Of a DNA stretch of 64,000 bases, positions 1 to 9,973 are shown one piece after another (the first letter of the stretch is position 1; every line of letters starts with the position of its first letter). The translations under genes and the position numbers were made by a program. The stretch lies in NCBI GenBank assembly GCA_014058105.1, contig JACGCM010001313.1, positions 744,001 to 808,000 of the forward strand. Reading direction: 5' to 3'. The notes under the pieces are model-generated. The model was given only the letters and a program-made list of their open reading frames with translations. It did no database searches and was not told the DNA's origin. The stretch comes from Kingdonia uniflora (lineage: Eukaryota > Streptophyta > Magnoliopsida > Ranunculales > Circaeasteraceae).

Positions 1-510
1 TTGTATCCCCCTACAGCAAAAGTATAAGGTAACTATGCAAGGGGATGTATTGGAACATCTGAAGAATAAAGAGCTGGAAAGTAAGACGAAGTTACAAATT
101 TCGCATGATGATGATAGAAATAACAATGATAAACAACTCGTATTGCGCTTGCCATCCTCTCTACTTCAAAAAAACTCCAATTAAAAAGACTCCATTTAAG
201 GCTACTTAGAAAAGGGAGGGTTACCAAACAACAACCACAAAGAGTTTCAAAAAGAAAGGCAACCGCAGTCATAATGAAAGATCAACCCGACTGCAAGGTT
301 AAGGATATTCTACCAACAAGGTAAAGAGCAGCGAGGCAAAAGAATATTGTGAGGGATTGAAAGAAGATGAAGTTGTCCCAGAACGAAAGCGAGAATGGTG
401 AAGCATTTGACGTAGACTTGCCACTAAGCCTAACTGTCCCAAAAAGAAAGAGGTGTGTGAAAAATAAGAAAGGTGCATAAAAATAAGATTTGGGATGAAC
501 TAACCAGGTC
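1..510 (+). pseudogene. Basic, NLS-like coding remnant of an unrecognised gene
   Basis: I do not recognise this gene. Plus-strand frames give Lys/Glu-rich and Asn-rich stretches from about 40. At 367-480 an open stretch encodes an acidic segment followed by a basic cluster (PKRKRCVKNKK) that looks like a nuclear localisation signal, then a stop. The stretch between is broken by stops and frame changes, so this is either several small exons or a decayed gene. It probably belongs with the acidic repeat remnants at 6413-7480 and 8869-9103, because only transposons separate them. No conserved domain was recognised, so function is unknown. Confidence 0.3.
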
Positions 511-994
511 TAGGGGTGATATGGTATAAGCTGCCCAAAATTCGTCGGGGATCGGGGCGGATTTCGGGCTGGTAACAAAAAAGTTGTTATCTGCCCCGTC
601 CGTCCCATTTAATACTCACTTATTATTTGTACTATTATACCCCCATATATAAGAAAATTACGCTATTACTCAATTTGGTCTTTGTATCTATGTCTCCAAA
701 ATCACAATCCTCTAATCCACTTACCTTTGTTGTTGCATTATTTCGTTAAGGCTCATATAAAAATTATCTATGGTGAGATTAGACAATTTTGTAAGTAATT
801 TTTTTTTTTCATTTATAGTTAAATGGGGCGGGGACGGGGCGGGTTAGGGATTAAGTTTTACAAGGTGGGGGAGGATTCAGGGATCTCTATTTAATTTAAA
901 TAGGTTTCGGGGTGGGAATGGGAGATGAGAACCTAAGCGGGGATGGGGATTGTATTAGCTCCCCCACCTCGACTACGCCCCATTGCCATCCCTA
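511..994. mobile_element. hAT-like non-autonomous element (degenerate)
   Basis: The ends are imperfect inverted repeats: TAGGGGTGATATGG at the left, and TAGGGATGGCAATGG read inward from the right. TAGGG-type termini are typical of hAT elements. The interior is made of GGGGCGGG/CCCCGTCC-rich blocks in opposite orientations near the two ends, and no ORF is seen. The flanking 8-mers do not match, so a target duplication is not demonstrable and the exact ends are approximate. Confidence 0.5.
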
Positions 995-1205
995 GTGATG
1001 AAAGAGAAATAAGAGATAGAAGAGGGAGAAAAGTGTAGAAAGGTATTACATGAAGGAAATGAGACTAATATACCAGCTTCTGACATACTCACCTCTATCT
1101 CTGCAGCATACGAGGGTAAAATTCCAGAGAATGAGGTATTATTTAGATTCTATTATACTTCATTTATCAGTTAGCTTGTCATCTGCTAAATATGACGTTA
1201 TCATT
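995..1205 (+). other. Short host-gene remnant between two transposons
   Basis: This stretch lies between the hAT-like element and the Copia LTR. It contains Arg/Glu-rich coding-like sequence followed by a T-rich, intron-like stretch. Similar T-rich sequence with repeated TGTCAT words resumes at 6413, so the Copia element probably inserted into an intron of the disrupted gene. This is inference from continuity only. Confidence 0.3.
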
Positions 1206-1812
1206 TGTCGAGAATCGAGGTAGCTACTCTCTCTTCCCTACGAAGAACAAAACGCAGAAATCGCCAACACAAGAAGTAAATCAAACAAAGACAATAAATA
1301 ACACAAGGAATTTACCCAACGGAGGGAAGTGGAAAACCCTTGCGGATGAAAAACCACTCCCCACGAACAATTAACTATGATATCAAACAGGTTACAATGA
1401 TCTCTCAAGCTTCTCAAGCTTTAATAGAGTCTCTCAAACCCTAGCCTCTCTAAGTTAAACTCACCAAAAGATAGGTTAACAAACTAATCTAAGTCCTCTT
1501 TATATACTAGAGGAGCAAAAATACAAGTAGTACAGATCTCGAGGCATAACTCTAACATCTAAGGCAAACCTACGCGAAGCTCGTTCAAACGACTTTGCGA
1601 TAGTTGGTCTCCAACCCTAGAAACATAACATCTCGTTCGAACGACATCCAAGCCCGTTCGAACGACAACCATGCCCGTTCGAACGACATTAACTTTTGGG
1701 CCAAAATTCCAGGGAGTACATGAGTTCATTCGAACGACTATTAAGCTCGTTCAAACGACTTCAACAATTTCCCAACTTCGAAAATCTCTTCAATTTTAGT
1801 TCATACCCAACA
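1206..1812 (-). repeat. 3' LTR of the Copia element
   Basis: This 607-bp repeat starts TGTCGAGAATCG and ends CATACCCAACA on the plus strand. It aligns along its length with 5827-6412. It contains six copies of a word centred on the palindrome TTCGAA (CGTTCGAACGAC and variants) between about 1580 and 1760, and a TATA-like TTTATATA at 1499-1506. Confidence 0.92.
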
Positions 1813-1828
1813 AACTCCCACTTGAAAT
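1813..1828 (-). other. Polypurine tract of the Copia element
   Basis: Read on the minus strand, the bases just before the 3' LTR are CAAGTGGGAGTT followed by TGTTGGG. The AAGTGGGAG-type purine tract immediately 5' of a TGTTGGG LTR start is characteristic of plant Copia elements and primes plus-strand DNA synthesis. Confidence 0.8.
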
Positions 1829-1879
1829 CGAATCCCGTAACCCATCTCCATATCTCTCAATGAATTGTTCGCACTATCC

Positions 1880-2347
1880 AGACCTTCAATCTTGAAGACC
1901 CACAGAAGTTGTACATGTCATCAACTTCTAAAAAATTATCACCTTCGTAAACATATCGGCCGGATTCACATCAGTGTGAATCTTCAGAAGCTTCAACACG
2001 CCGTCCTCGAGGAGCGAGTGAATATAGTGAAACCGAATATCAATTTGCTTGGTCCTAGAGTGAAAAACCAAATTCTTCGCTAAGAATATAGTGCTTTGAC
2101 TATCAGTATACAACTTAGGAGAGAATTGTTCTCTACCAAACTTTTTCATCAACCCTTTGAGCCAAACCATATCTTTGCACGTTTTTATAGCTGCAAGATA
2201 TTCCGCCTCCGTCGTAGACAAAGCTACAATCTTCTGCAGCCTAGAAACTCATGTAACTGCACCGCTTCCCAATGTAAAAATGAAACCACTAGTGCTCTTT
2301 CACCTAACCATGTCACCTGTCATATCATAATCAACAAAACCCTGTAA
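1880..2347 (-). pseudogene. Copia RNase H domain (decayed)
   Basis: Minus-strand sequence encodes the Copia-type RNase H, which removes the RNA template during reverse transcription. The characteristic STTEAEYLA motif and a YTDSQS aspartate motif are visible in 1928-2221, followed by a typical C-terminal IHTDVNPADMFTK segment. The domain is broken from the RT by stops near 2222-2300. It is part of the Copia gag-pol reading frame and not an independent gene. Confidence 0.88.
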
Positions 2348-2409
2348 GCATATCTGAGACCCCCATAACATAATACCATATCTTGAGTCCCCTTTAGATA
2401 CCACAGTAT

Positions 2410-3684
2410 CTATTTCACAGTTCTCCAATGCTCCTTGCCTGGATTGCTCATATACCTGCTCACAACTCCCACTGCTTGGGCAATGTCTAGTCTTGTACAA
2501 ATCATAGCGTACATTAGGCTACCAACCGCGGATTGATAAGGAACTTTCTGCATCTTTTCACGATCCTTTTGCGTCTTCGGAAAACAATTCTTTGATAATT
2601 TGAAGTGACATCCCAATGGTGTACTAACAACTTTAGAACCATCCATATTGAACCGCTTCAGTACTTTGTCAATGTAATCAGCTTGAGACAACTTCAATTC
2701 TTGCCGCTTTCTGTCCCTTGTAATACGCATACAAAGAACTTGTCTCGCCACACCCAAGTCCTTTATAGAAAACTACCGAGATAACAGTTCCTTCAACTTA
2801 ACTATTTCTCCCATGTCAGCGCTTGCTACCAACATATCATCTACATATAGAAGTAGAATAATATAAGAGTTCCCCGTATTCTTAATAAAACAACAGTGAT
2901 CTGCATTGCTCTTCGAATAGCCATTTTTGGACATGAACTGTTCAAACTTCAAATACCACTGTCTCGGCACTTGTTTCAAACTGTATAAACTCTTCGTGAG
3001 CCTACACACAAGATCTTCTTTCCCTTTAACCGAATACCCTCCTGGTTGCTTCATATAATTTTCTTCATGAAGGTTATCGTAAAGAAATGCAGTCTTGATA
3101 TCAAGTTGTTCAAGATGCAAGTCTCCAACAGCAACTATATTCATCACAACCCGAATAGTAGACATCTTTACAACAGGAGCAAAAATCTCACCGAAATCAA
3201 CGCCCTCTTTCTGCTAAAAGCCCATCACCATAAGTCTAGCCTTGAATCTCCTTAAACCATCAGATTCCTACTTTAGTTTGTATACCCACTTGTTGTGCAA
3301 TGCTCTCTTCCCCTTCGGTAACCGAACTAAATCCCAAGTTCGATTAACTGACAATGACTGCATCTCATCATCCATAGCAAGCTCCCACTTGCTTTTGGCT
3401 TCCACATCTAAAGCCTCCTTGTAACTTTCTGGTTCACCACCATCTGTAAGTAACAAGTGATTTAAAGAATTTACGTACCTTGCCAGAATTCTTGCAACTC
3501 TCGGCTCCTTTCGAAATGTTATTGGAATGTCTAGATCATTTGGTTCCTCGTTTTGATTCGGTGCAACGAAATCAACAACGACTTCTACATCATCCTCTCG
3601 AGAGGTCTCATCATCTTTAATGTTGACACTTTCTGCTACTTCACCTCGAATCCTTTCCACAGGTACTTTGAAGTCTTTATACAA
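2410..3684 (-). pseudogene. Copia reverse transcriptase (frameshifted)
   Basis: Minus-strand pieces at 3268-3684, 2773-3165 and 2410-2757 together cover a Copia RVT_2-type reverse transcriptase. Landmarks are LDIKTAFLYDNL, SLYSLKQVPRQWY (canonical GLKQAPRQWY), the catalytic YVDDMLVA and, further on, a MGVARQVLCMRITRDR stretch. The catalytic DD pair survives, but the frame changes between pieces and at least one stop separates them, so no full protein could be made. The upstream part of 3684 is the acidic linker after integrase. Confidence 0.9.
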
Positions 3685-3689
3685 AACTT

Positions 3690-4518
3690 CCTCATTGAAT
3701 GAAACATTACGGCTCCGGATAACTTTCCGATTCTTCGCATCCCAAAACCGGTACCCAAATTCATCACCACTTTATCCAATGAAAATGCACTTCGTTGACT
3801 TTGCATCTAACTTGGTCCTTGTATCTGAATTATCAAGCACATATGAGATACAACCGAAAATACGCAAGTGATTAAGGTTTACCTCTTTATTGGTCTATGC
3901 TTCTTCAGGTAGTCCAAACTGCAAAGCTGTCGAAGGCCCGCTGTTAATCAAGCACGCCGCCGTAATAACCGCATCCTCCCAAAAACACTTTGGCAATCCA
4001 GCATTGAGTCAAATACTCCTCGCTCTCTCATTTATTAATCGGTTCATGCGTTCTTCAACAATATTTTATTCCAGTGTACCGGGAATAGTCTTCTGCCTCC
4101 TAATCCCATTTGATACGCAAAAGTCTTCAAACTCGTCACTACAGTATTCGCCCCAATTATCTGACTTGAGACACTTCAGTTTCAAGCCGGTTTCATTTTC
4201 AACCAGAGCCCATCGCCTTTTGAATTTATCGAACACATCTTACTTGTTCTTCACGAAGTAGACCCACAGTTTACGAGTAGCATCATTGATAAAAGGAACA
4301 TAGTAATGAGAACCACCAAGAGAAGACACCTTGGTTGGCCCCCAAACATCCGTATGTACAAGATCCAGCTTTTTGGGTTTCCTTGATCTTCGAGATATTT
4401 TGAAACTGATCTTCTTCTGCTTCGCAAGAACACACTCTTCACAAAACTTGAGATCAAACTCAACAAGACCCTCTAGCTTTCCCATCGTTACCATTATCGT
4501 CATCCCCTTCTCACTCAT
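3690..4518 (-). pseudogene. Copia GAG-pre-integrase and integrase (stops)
   Basis: The N-terminal part at 4240-4518 shows the pre-integrase/zinc-binding region and LDLVHTDVWGPTKV, which contains the first catalytic Asp of the rve core. Downstream to 3690 the minus strand encodes recognisable core and C-terminal motifs: a KCLKSDN-type second Asp, an NIVEERMNR-type Glu, then FGCISYV and FGYRFWD. Several in-frame stops interrupt it. It would have inserted the cDNA into the genome, but it is inactive here. Confidence 0.88.
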
Positions 4519-4536
4519 GTGATCGAGCCGTTTATG

Positions 4537-5289
4537 CTACGTACTTGTATCAATCCCTAGAGTAGCCGCACAAATAGTGGAAATTGTGTTTTGTGTTGTT
4601 CCTTGCCGCAAGCCTTGAGCTACTAACATAGCTCCCTTTGTAACCTTCCAGAAGATTGGGCCAAAGATACACTCGTATCCGGCATCATCTGCCAATTTTC
4701 TAACCGATATATGGTTACGCCCCAGTTTATGTACAAGTCGCACATTCTGTAAAACAAATATTCCCCCTGAAGGCAACAATAACCCAGCGTTTCCCTTTCC
4801 AGTAATATTGCGTGCACTCTTATCTGCAAGAAAGACCGTACCGAAGTCGCCTTTAACAATATTAGTAAGAAAACCTACGTTCGCAGTAGCATGGAAGGAA
4901 GCGCCCGAATCAACTATCCAGGATTCATTAACATCATCACACGATAGTAGTAGAGCCTCGTCAGAACTAACCTCCTCCGTAAGGTTCATTGTATCTTTCT
5001 CCTCATCATCAATCTTTTTAGACAAAGAAGAGCTGCAATCTCGCCTGAAGTGACCCTTCTTTCCCCAAGTCCAGCACGCACCGGACGGCTTTGACTTCCC
5101 TCTTGACTGTGATCGACCCCTTCCAAATTTCAGCCCCTTTCTATAAGACCTCCCACTTTCTTCGACGTTCAACATACTACCATTTGAACTCGAAGAGGGT
5201 TCAGATGTTTTACGTCTATTCTCTTTACTCATAATCAATGAGACTATAGTGTCAAATTTGATGTCTTCCTTCCCCGATGAGTTACTCAC
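4537..5289 (-). pseudogene. Copia gag zinc knuckle and aspartic protease
   Basis: This 250-residue open stretch on the minus strand has a basic Arg/Gly/Ser-rich segment, then a nucleocapsid-like knuckle (CWTWGKKGHFRRDC; the second Cys of the usual CxxC is Trp here), a Glu-rich linker and the protease motif SWIVDSGASFHAT with its catalytic DSG. A substitution in the first Cys pair suggests loss of RNA binding. It is the longest surviving open piece of the polyprotein. Confidence 0.9.
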
Positions 5290-5760
5290 AACTGTAATGA
5301 ATCCTTTCTAGCTTTTTGGCATCTGCCCTAGAAGAGCCCACGCTCTCACCTCCTTCGTAAAAGTGATTTTAACAGATTCCAGTTAAGCATGTATGGTATT
5401 GAACTCACTGATATGAGTTTGCACACTACCATTCTCCTTTATCTTCAAAGTAAACAAGCGCCGTAAAAGGTGAACCTTATTTGCCCCGAACGGTTCCGAA
5501 TTCATAGCGGACAACGTCTCCATCAATCCCTTCGTCGTCCTAACTTTGGAGATAATGTGTAAAATTTGAGATGATAGCGTTAAGCTAACGGTTCCAGGTG
5601 CTTTACGATCCAATCGCGCCTACTTACCAGCATCAAAATCTACTTGCTTCATCTCAGTTCTACCCAGTGGTAACTCAAGATCCTTCTGATAAAAGTAATC
5701 TTCTATCTGCATCTTCCACACTCCAAAATTCGATCAATTAAACTTCGTGATCTTTAAATT
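5290..5760 (-). pseudogene. Copia gag N-terminal region
   Basis: The minus strand encodes the start of a Copia gag: an FNxSNFGVWKMQ-type opening near 5750, a YFYQKDLELPLG stretch, then LDRKAPGTVSLTLS and KVHLLRRLFTLK up to HISEFNTI. A stop at about 5621-5623 and others separate the pieces. The domain would form virus-like particles around the element RNA. Confidence 0.82.
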
Positions 5761-5804
5761 CTCTAGACTGGCCATCGCTCTTCACCACACAATCCCTAAC
5801 ACTC

Positions 5805-5817
5805 GCTCTTATACTAA
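5805..5817 (-). other. Primer-binding site of the Copia element
   Basis: On the minus strand, just inside the 5' LTR, the sequence TTAGTATAAGAGC resembles TTGGTATCAGAGC, the usual complement of the initiator Met-tRNA 3' end in plant Copia elements. Three bases differ, in keeping with decay. Confidence 0.65.
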
Positions 5818-5826
5818 GATACTAAT

Positions 5827-6412
5827 TGTTGAGAATCTAGGTAGCTACTCTCTCTTTCCTATAATGAACGAAACGTGGAAATCGCCAACACAAGAAGTAA
5901 ATCAAACAAAGACAATAAAGAACAAAAGGAATTTACCCAGAGGAGGGAAGTGGAAAACCCTTGCGGATGAAAAAATACTCCCCACGAACAATTTACTATG
6001 ATATCAAACAGGTTACAATGAACTCTCAAGCTTCTCAGGCTTTAATGGAGTCTCTCAAACCCTAGCCTCTCTACGGTTAAACTCACCAAAAGATAGGCTA
6101 ACAAAATAACCTAAGTCCTCTTTATATACTAGAGGACCAATAATACAAGTAGTACGGATCTCGAGGCATAACTCTAACATCTAAGGCAAACCTGCGCAAA
6201 AATCATTCGAACGACTCCAAGCTCGTTTAAACGACTTTGCGATAGTTGGTCTCCAACCCTAGAAACATAACATCTCGTTTGAGCGATATCCAAGTTCGTT
6301 CGAACGAGATAAACTCTTGGGCCAAAATTCCAGGGAGTAGATGAGTTCGTTCGAACGACTTCGACAATTTCCCAACTTTGACAATCTCTTCAATTCGAGT
6401 TCATACCCAACA
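5827..6412 (-). repeat. 5' LTR of the Copia element
   Basis: This 586-bp LTR starts TGTTGAGAATCT and ends CATACCCAACA on the plus strand. It is homologous to 1206-1812, with scattered substitutions and a few indels. It carries five recognisable copies of the TTCGAA-centred word between 6200 and 6360. Confidence 0.92.
6121..6128 (-). promoter_or_regulatory. TATA box in the Copia 5' LTR
   Basis: The minus strand reads TATATAAA, followed by AGAGGACTT. The same motif lies at the equivalent place in the other LTR (1499-1506). Its position inside the LTR suits the element's own promoter. Confidence 0.55.
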
Positions 6413-7487
6413 GTAGTCGTTGGCTGTCATTTTCTTACATTCTGTCATTTCTTAAAAGGTTATCTGTCATTTTATTTGAGGATTTTGTGATATTTATGTC
6501 AGTTAAGGTTGTCATTTATTTATTTGTTAATTTTTCTATTCATTGAGTTGCAGGTAGAGGAGTTCCAATTGTTGCATATCGAAGTTATGGAATAAAATTT
6601 AGAAGAAAATATTATTCTATAAAAGAAACCCAAAGACAACTTGGGGTGGAAGAAACAGTAGAAGTGCAAGAGAAGAAAGAAAATTTTGAAGAAAATATAG
6701 AATTGGAAAAGAATATGGCTCTATAATGCAGGAAAGAGGCAGTGTGGCAGTGGCTGAGTTGGAGTTGTAGATAGAAGTGGGGATTCAATTGGATGAGATT
6801 GTGGAAGATAAGTCAGAAGAAACTTTTATAGTTGAAAAGATGAAGGGTAACATCAAAGAAATTGTAAAAGTAGTATAAAAAAATGGTGACAGACCAAGGG
6901 GAGGTTATGCATACTGTAGGGGTATAAGATAAGGTTGAAGAAATAGTAGAAGTGATAGAGAAAAAAAACCATTTTGAAGAAAGCGTAGAAGTGGCGGAAG
7001 TGCAAGATAAACGAGCTGTTGTCATTCATGTAAACGTTAGTTGTCATATGTTCCCCATATCTTTCTTGTTTTTTATTTGCAGTACTTTCTCAATGGTTAA
7101 GTAATACTTTATTATTTTTATGTTGTCGATGGTGCCAATAGAGAGTAAAGCCGGAGAGTTTGAGAATGAAGAAAGAGAAGAACAAACTGTGGAAGTGGAG
7201 GAAGATAGAGGAATTGTAGAAGTGGTAGAGACGGGGTTATAGATGGAGGTGAGGATTGAAATGGATGAGACGGGGGAAGTTAAGTTAGAAGAAACTGGGG
7301 AATTGGAAGAGAAGTTTGAAGAAATTGTAGTAGTGGTGGAAGATAAAGGTAATTTAGAAGATAAACTGTTTAATAATGAGGAATTGGAAGGAAAGACAAT
7401 TTTGATTCAAATGTGGCAATGGTGGAAGATATGGCGGGTGTACAAGAGAAAGGAACTTTGGGGGTCGTGGAGACAGTAGAATTACAA
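6413..7487 (+). pseudogene. Acidic Glu/Val-rich repeat gene remnant
   Basis: After a T-rich, intron-like stretch (6413-6553) ending in TTGCAG, plus-strand frames encode imperfect repeats rich in Glu, Val and Asp, with recurring words such as EEIVEVVE and VEVQEK. A second possible intron ends in TTTGCAG near 7080. Stops at about 6727 and 6877 and just before 7243 break the frame. The open piece 7243-7479 (78 codons) is acidic until its last third, then shifts frame. The 3' end is homologous to 8985-9060, showing internal tandem duplication. The family is not recognised; a nuclear or scaffold-like acidic protein is possible. Confidence 0.4.
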
Positions 7488-8119
7488 GTCCAGATTTGCC
7501 AACCCTCCTTAACGGAGGGTTGTGCCAACCCTCTCTCTAACTAGACAAAGACTTAACGGGGTTAACAAAGAGTTTTTTTTTAAATACAATTTTGGTAAGA
7601 TCTTCCTAGAAAAAATCTCTCCTTCCTTACTTTCACTCTTCTTTCTCTCTTCATAAATTATTCACCTCTATCTTTCTTTTTTCCTTTAAAATATCTGAAA
7701 ATGAAACATAATCTTGATCCAAATTTTTTATGTACTGGACATTTTACTTTTGATTTTCCAATAGGCATTAAGAATCCCATTGAAGCCAACAATATAATGT
7801 TTGGCACCATAGTATTTATCATTTGAAAGTTGAGGGTCCTTTATGTAAGTTCATACACCATGAAGTTAATACTTTATTAAGCGATGCGTAGTCATGAATA
7901 TCTCAAGTAAGCAAACATTCCCATTTGATATAATTATTCTAAGTAGATTCTCTCTTTTTTGGATTAGTACTAAATGGAGGGTGCCTTGCGATGTTTGAAT
8001 AATGGGTTTGTGAATAAATCCTGAGTTGACTTAGGGCACAAACTTTATAGATCTTATGATTTTTAAATGAAGATAAATAATAACATGAAGTTACTACATG
8101 CAGAGTATTAATTTTCTAT

Positions 8120-8355
8120 GCAATTCTCACAACATATTCTACAATTTTGATGAGGAAAGAGAAAGAAGAGAGATGCAGGAAAGAGAGGAAGAGGAGAGAA
8201 AATCTTATAAATAGAAATTTTTGAGAAGAAAAAAAGAAAAAGGAAACTCTCATTGTTAACCCCCCCCCCCCCCCCCCCCCCCCCCGTTAAATCTTTATTT
8301 AATTAGACAGAGGGCTGGCACAACCCTCCCTTAAGGAGGTTGGCAAATCCGGACT
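8120..8355. repeat. Nested extra terminus of the foldback family
   Basis: This internal stretch resembles the right arm of the surrounding foldback element: the GATGCAGGAAAGAGAGG stretch, the GTTAA...GTTAAATC stretch and the ending GGCAAATCCGGACT. It is therefore a second, half copy lodged in the loop. Repeats of TTTTCTATGCAATTCTC at about 8113, 8418 and 8487 also flank it. Confidence 0.6.
8260..8285. repeat. Homopolymer run of 26 C
   Basis: An uninterrupted C tract replaces the CCCT present at the equivalent position of sibling termini (GTTAACCCTGTTAAG). It is an expansion, and the length is likely to be unreliable in sequencing. Confidence 0.9.
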
Positions 8356-8868
8356 TGCAATTCTGATTAGCTTAGGTTACATGTTATTATTTTGTGAGAA
8401 TTCTTTATTTTATTATTTTCTATGCAATTCTCACAATAAATCCGAACTCGCAATTAATTTTCTATCCAAATTCTCTGTTAAATCTTTATTTTCTATGCAA
8501 TTCTCATAAAGGACCCTCAACTTTCAAATGATAAATACTATGGTACCAAACATTATATTGTTGGCTTCAATGAGATTCTTAATGCCTATTGTAAATTCAA
8601 AATTTAAATGTCCGGTACATTGAGAATTTGGATCAAGGTTATGTTTCATTTTCAGATATTTTAAAGGAAAAAAGAAAGATGCAGGAGAGGTGAATGATTT
8701 ATGGAGAGTAAAAGAAGAGTGAAAGTAGGGAAGGAGAGATTTTTTCTAGGAAGATCTTACCAAAATTGTATTTAAAAAAAAACTCTTTGTTAACCCTGTT
8801 AAGTCTTTGTCCAGTTAGAGAGAGGGTTGGCTCAACCCTCCGTTAAGGAGGGTTGGCAAATCCGGACT

Positions 8869-9118
8869 CAAATTAGAGAATGGAAAGATAATAAATGACA
8901 AACTGGAGGAAAACTTGGAAGAGAGCGTGTTGGAGAGTAAAGTGGTGGAAGAGAGGAAAGATATGTTTGAAGAAACTGTGGCAGTGATGGAAAATATTGC
9001 GGGTTTGCAAGAAAAAGAAACTCTGGGGGTGGTGGAGACTGTGGAATTACCAAGAAAATTAGGGAATAAAAAGATAATAAATGACAAACTGGAGGAAAGC
9101 TAGAAAGAGAGTATAATT
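8869..9118 (+). pseudogene. Acidic repeat gene remnant, continuation
   Basis: Plus-strand open stretch 8915-9103 encodes an acidic Glu/Val/Leu-rich segment homologous to the 3' part of the remnant at 6413-7480. The word AGATAATAAATGACAAACTGG occurs twice (about 8886 and 9073), showing a roughly 187-bp internal tandem unit. It ends at a TAG near 9101. No domain was recognised. Confidence 0.4.
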
Positions 9119-9222
9119 GGTGTTGGATTTCGAAACAATGGGTCATTGAAATTACACCTCTCCATTTATAGTTTATGCATATTCTAGAAATTTTAGAATA
9201 AGTGGTAGTTACTCTAACTGGT
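9119..9222 (+). repeat. Dispersed repeat R, partial copy A
   Basis: The segment GGTGTTGGATTTC...CTCCATTTATAG...GCATATTCTAGAAA matches sequences flanking both PIF/Harbinger elements (12590-12678 on the minus strand; 54225-54284 plus 61085-61110). In this copy the parts are continuous, so it approximates an unoccupied target. Confidence 0.7.
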
Positions 9223-9317
9223 ATTACTAAATTCGATTGGAGTTGAACAATTTCGTATAACTGTAATTAGATGAGACCTTCGTTTCCAAGGCTCCCAAAC
9301 CGTCAGTTTCTCAGCAA

Positions 9318-9584
9318 TTGGAGTTGCTTCTTTCCAAGATGGAGATGCTTCAAATCTCCCTTGAGAAATTGGAAACTCTGGAGAAATATACTGAGAAGCT
9401 CGCCCTGAACTTCGTTCAACTCCAAAACCAATTTGTTGGGTTTGTTCGAGTTCAATCAACCATTCTCGAAATGGTTGATAAAGTGAAAAAGATAGTAGAG
9501 AACTGCAAGAACTGGCTAGATGCAACCAGTGATTTTGTCATGGCTCACGATGAGCCTCAGGAGGAAAACATCGGTTGGCTCTGA
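9318..9584 (+). CDS. Small coiled-coil protein, hypothetical
   Basis: This 88-codon plus-strand ORF has no stops. Leu, Ile and Met recur at heptad-like spacing through residues 3-70 (for example LLSKMEMLQISLEKLETLEKY), so a helical coiled coil is likely. The C-terminus is acidic (DEPQEENIGWL). No targeting signal or membrane segment is apparent. It lies just downstream of R copy A. Copies B and C of R encode a different short coiled-coil frame at 12300-12431 and 61289-61435, so these may be parts of one small gene family. Function is unknown. Confidence 0.4.
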   Translation: MELLLSKMEMLQISLEKLETLEKYTEKLALNFVQLQNQFVGFVRVQSTILEMVDKVKKIVENCKNWLDATSDFVMAHDEPQEENIGWL

Positions 9585-9881
9585 GTTTAAACTATGTGAT
9601 GAAGTTTATTTTGATGTTTGGAGAAAAATGAATGTTCTATGATCACAATAAGCAAGCCTGATAAAAGTTTATTCCCAGTATTACTCAAATAATCAATTGA
9701 TAAAAATTTATTCCCAGTATTGCTCATTTGTTATATTGTATTGTCATTTGCTATTTCATCCATCATATTACAAAAGCTTAAATAACTAATGACAACATAT
9801 TGATGATGACTGATGTTACTTTGGATAATAAGGTTTACATGATAACATTTGTGATCACTAATACATGGTTGTATATTGTTG
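9585..9881. other. Non-coding, nothing recognised
   Basis: AT-rich sequence with the short direct repeat AAAAGTTTATTCCCAGTATT (about 9663) / AAAATTTATTCCCAGTATT (about 9704). No ORF or transposon terminus is recognised. Confidence 0.5.
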
Positions 9882-9973
9882 TTACTGAATTAACACAACA
9901 TCTTCATCCAAATCGAATTCTTCCTCCTGACCACTATCATACACCTGACCTTCTTCAGCTTTACCAACCTTAA

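Larger units (their letters stand above)
1206..6412 (-). mobile_element. Ty1/copia retrotransposon, full structure but decayed
   Basis: This is a minus-strand LTR retrotransposon of about 5.2 kb. Two LTRs (1206-1812 and 5827-6412) flank a primer-binding site, gag, zinc knuckle, protease, integrase, reverse transcriptase, RNase H and a polypurine tract. The order gag-PR-INT-RT-RH defines Ty1/copia. Every coding domain carries stops or frameshifts, and the LTRs differ at many positions, so this is an old, inactive copy. The 5-bp flanks (TCATT and GTAGT) do not match. The RT and core resemble the Tork type, but clade assignment needs a tree. The element sits inside remnants of an unrecognised plus-strand gene. 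Confidence 0.93.
7488..8868. mobile_element. Foldback-type element with ~360-bp inverted arms
   Basis: The arms 7488-7844 and 8505-8868 are near-complementary along their length. They begin GTCCRGATTTGCCAACCC and include a second internal palindrome (CCTCCTTAACGGAGG). No coding capacity is seen. A paralogous uninterrupted copy of the flanking acidic repeat at 9044-9070 reads GAATTACCAAG, which places the insertion between GAATTA and ATTAG and suggests a CAA target duplication (7485-7487 and 8869-8871). The superfamily is uncertain: the arms are MULE-like, but a 3-bp duplication suggests otherwise. Confidence 0.7.

Noticed and set aside
1580..1760. TTCGAA words as heat-shock elements
   Set aside because: A heat-shock element needs TTC and GAA blocks separated by two bases; here they are adjacent, so the consensus is not met.
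3890..4261. 123-codon plus-strand open frame in the Copia element
   Set aside because: It is antisense to clear integrase coding sequence on the minus strand.
9814..9836. Possible tRNA or snoRNA-like stem (repeated TGATGA words)
   Set aside because: Only short TGATGA words; no box pair, guide region or cloverleaf was found.
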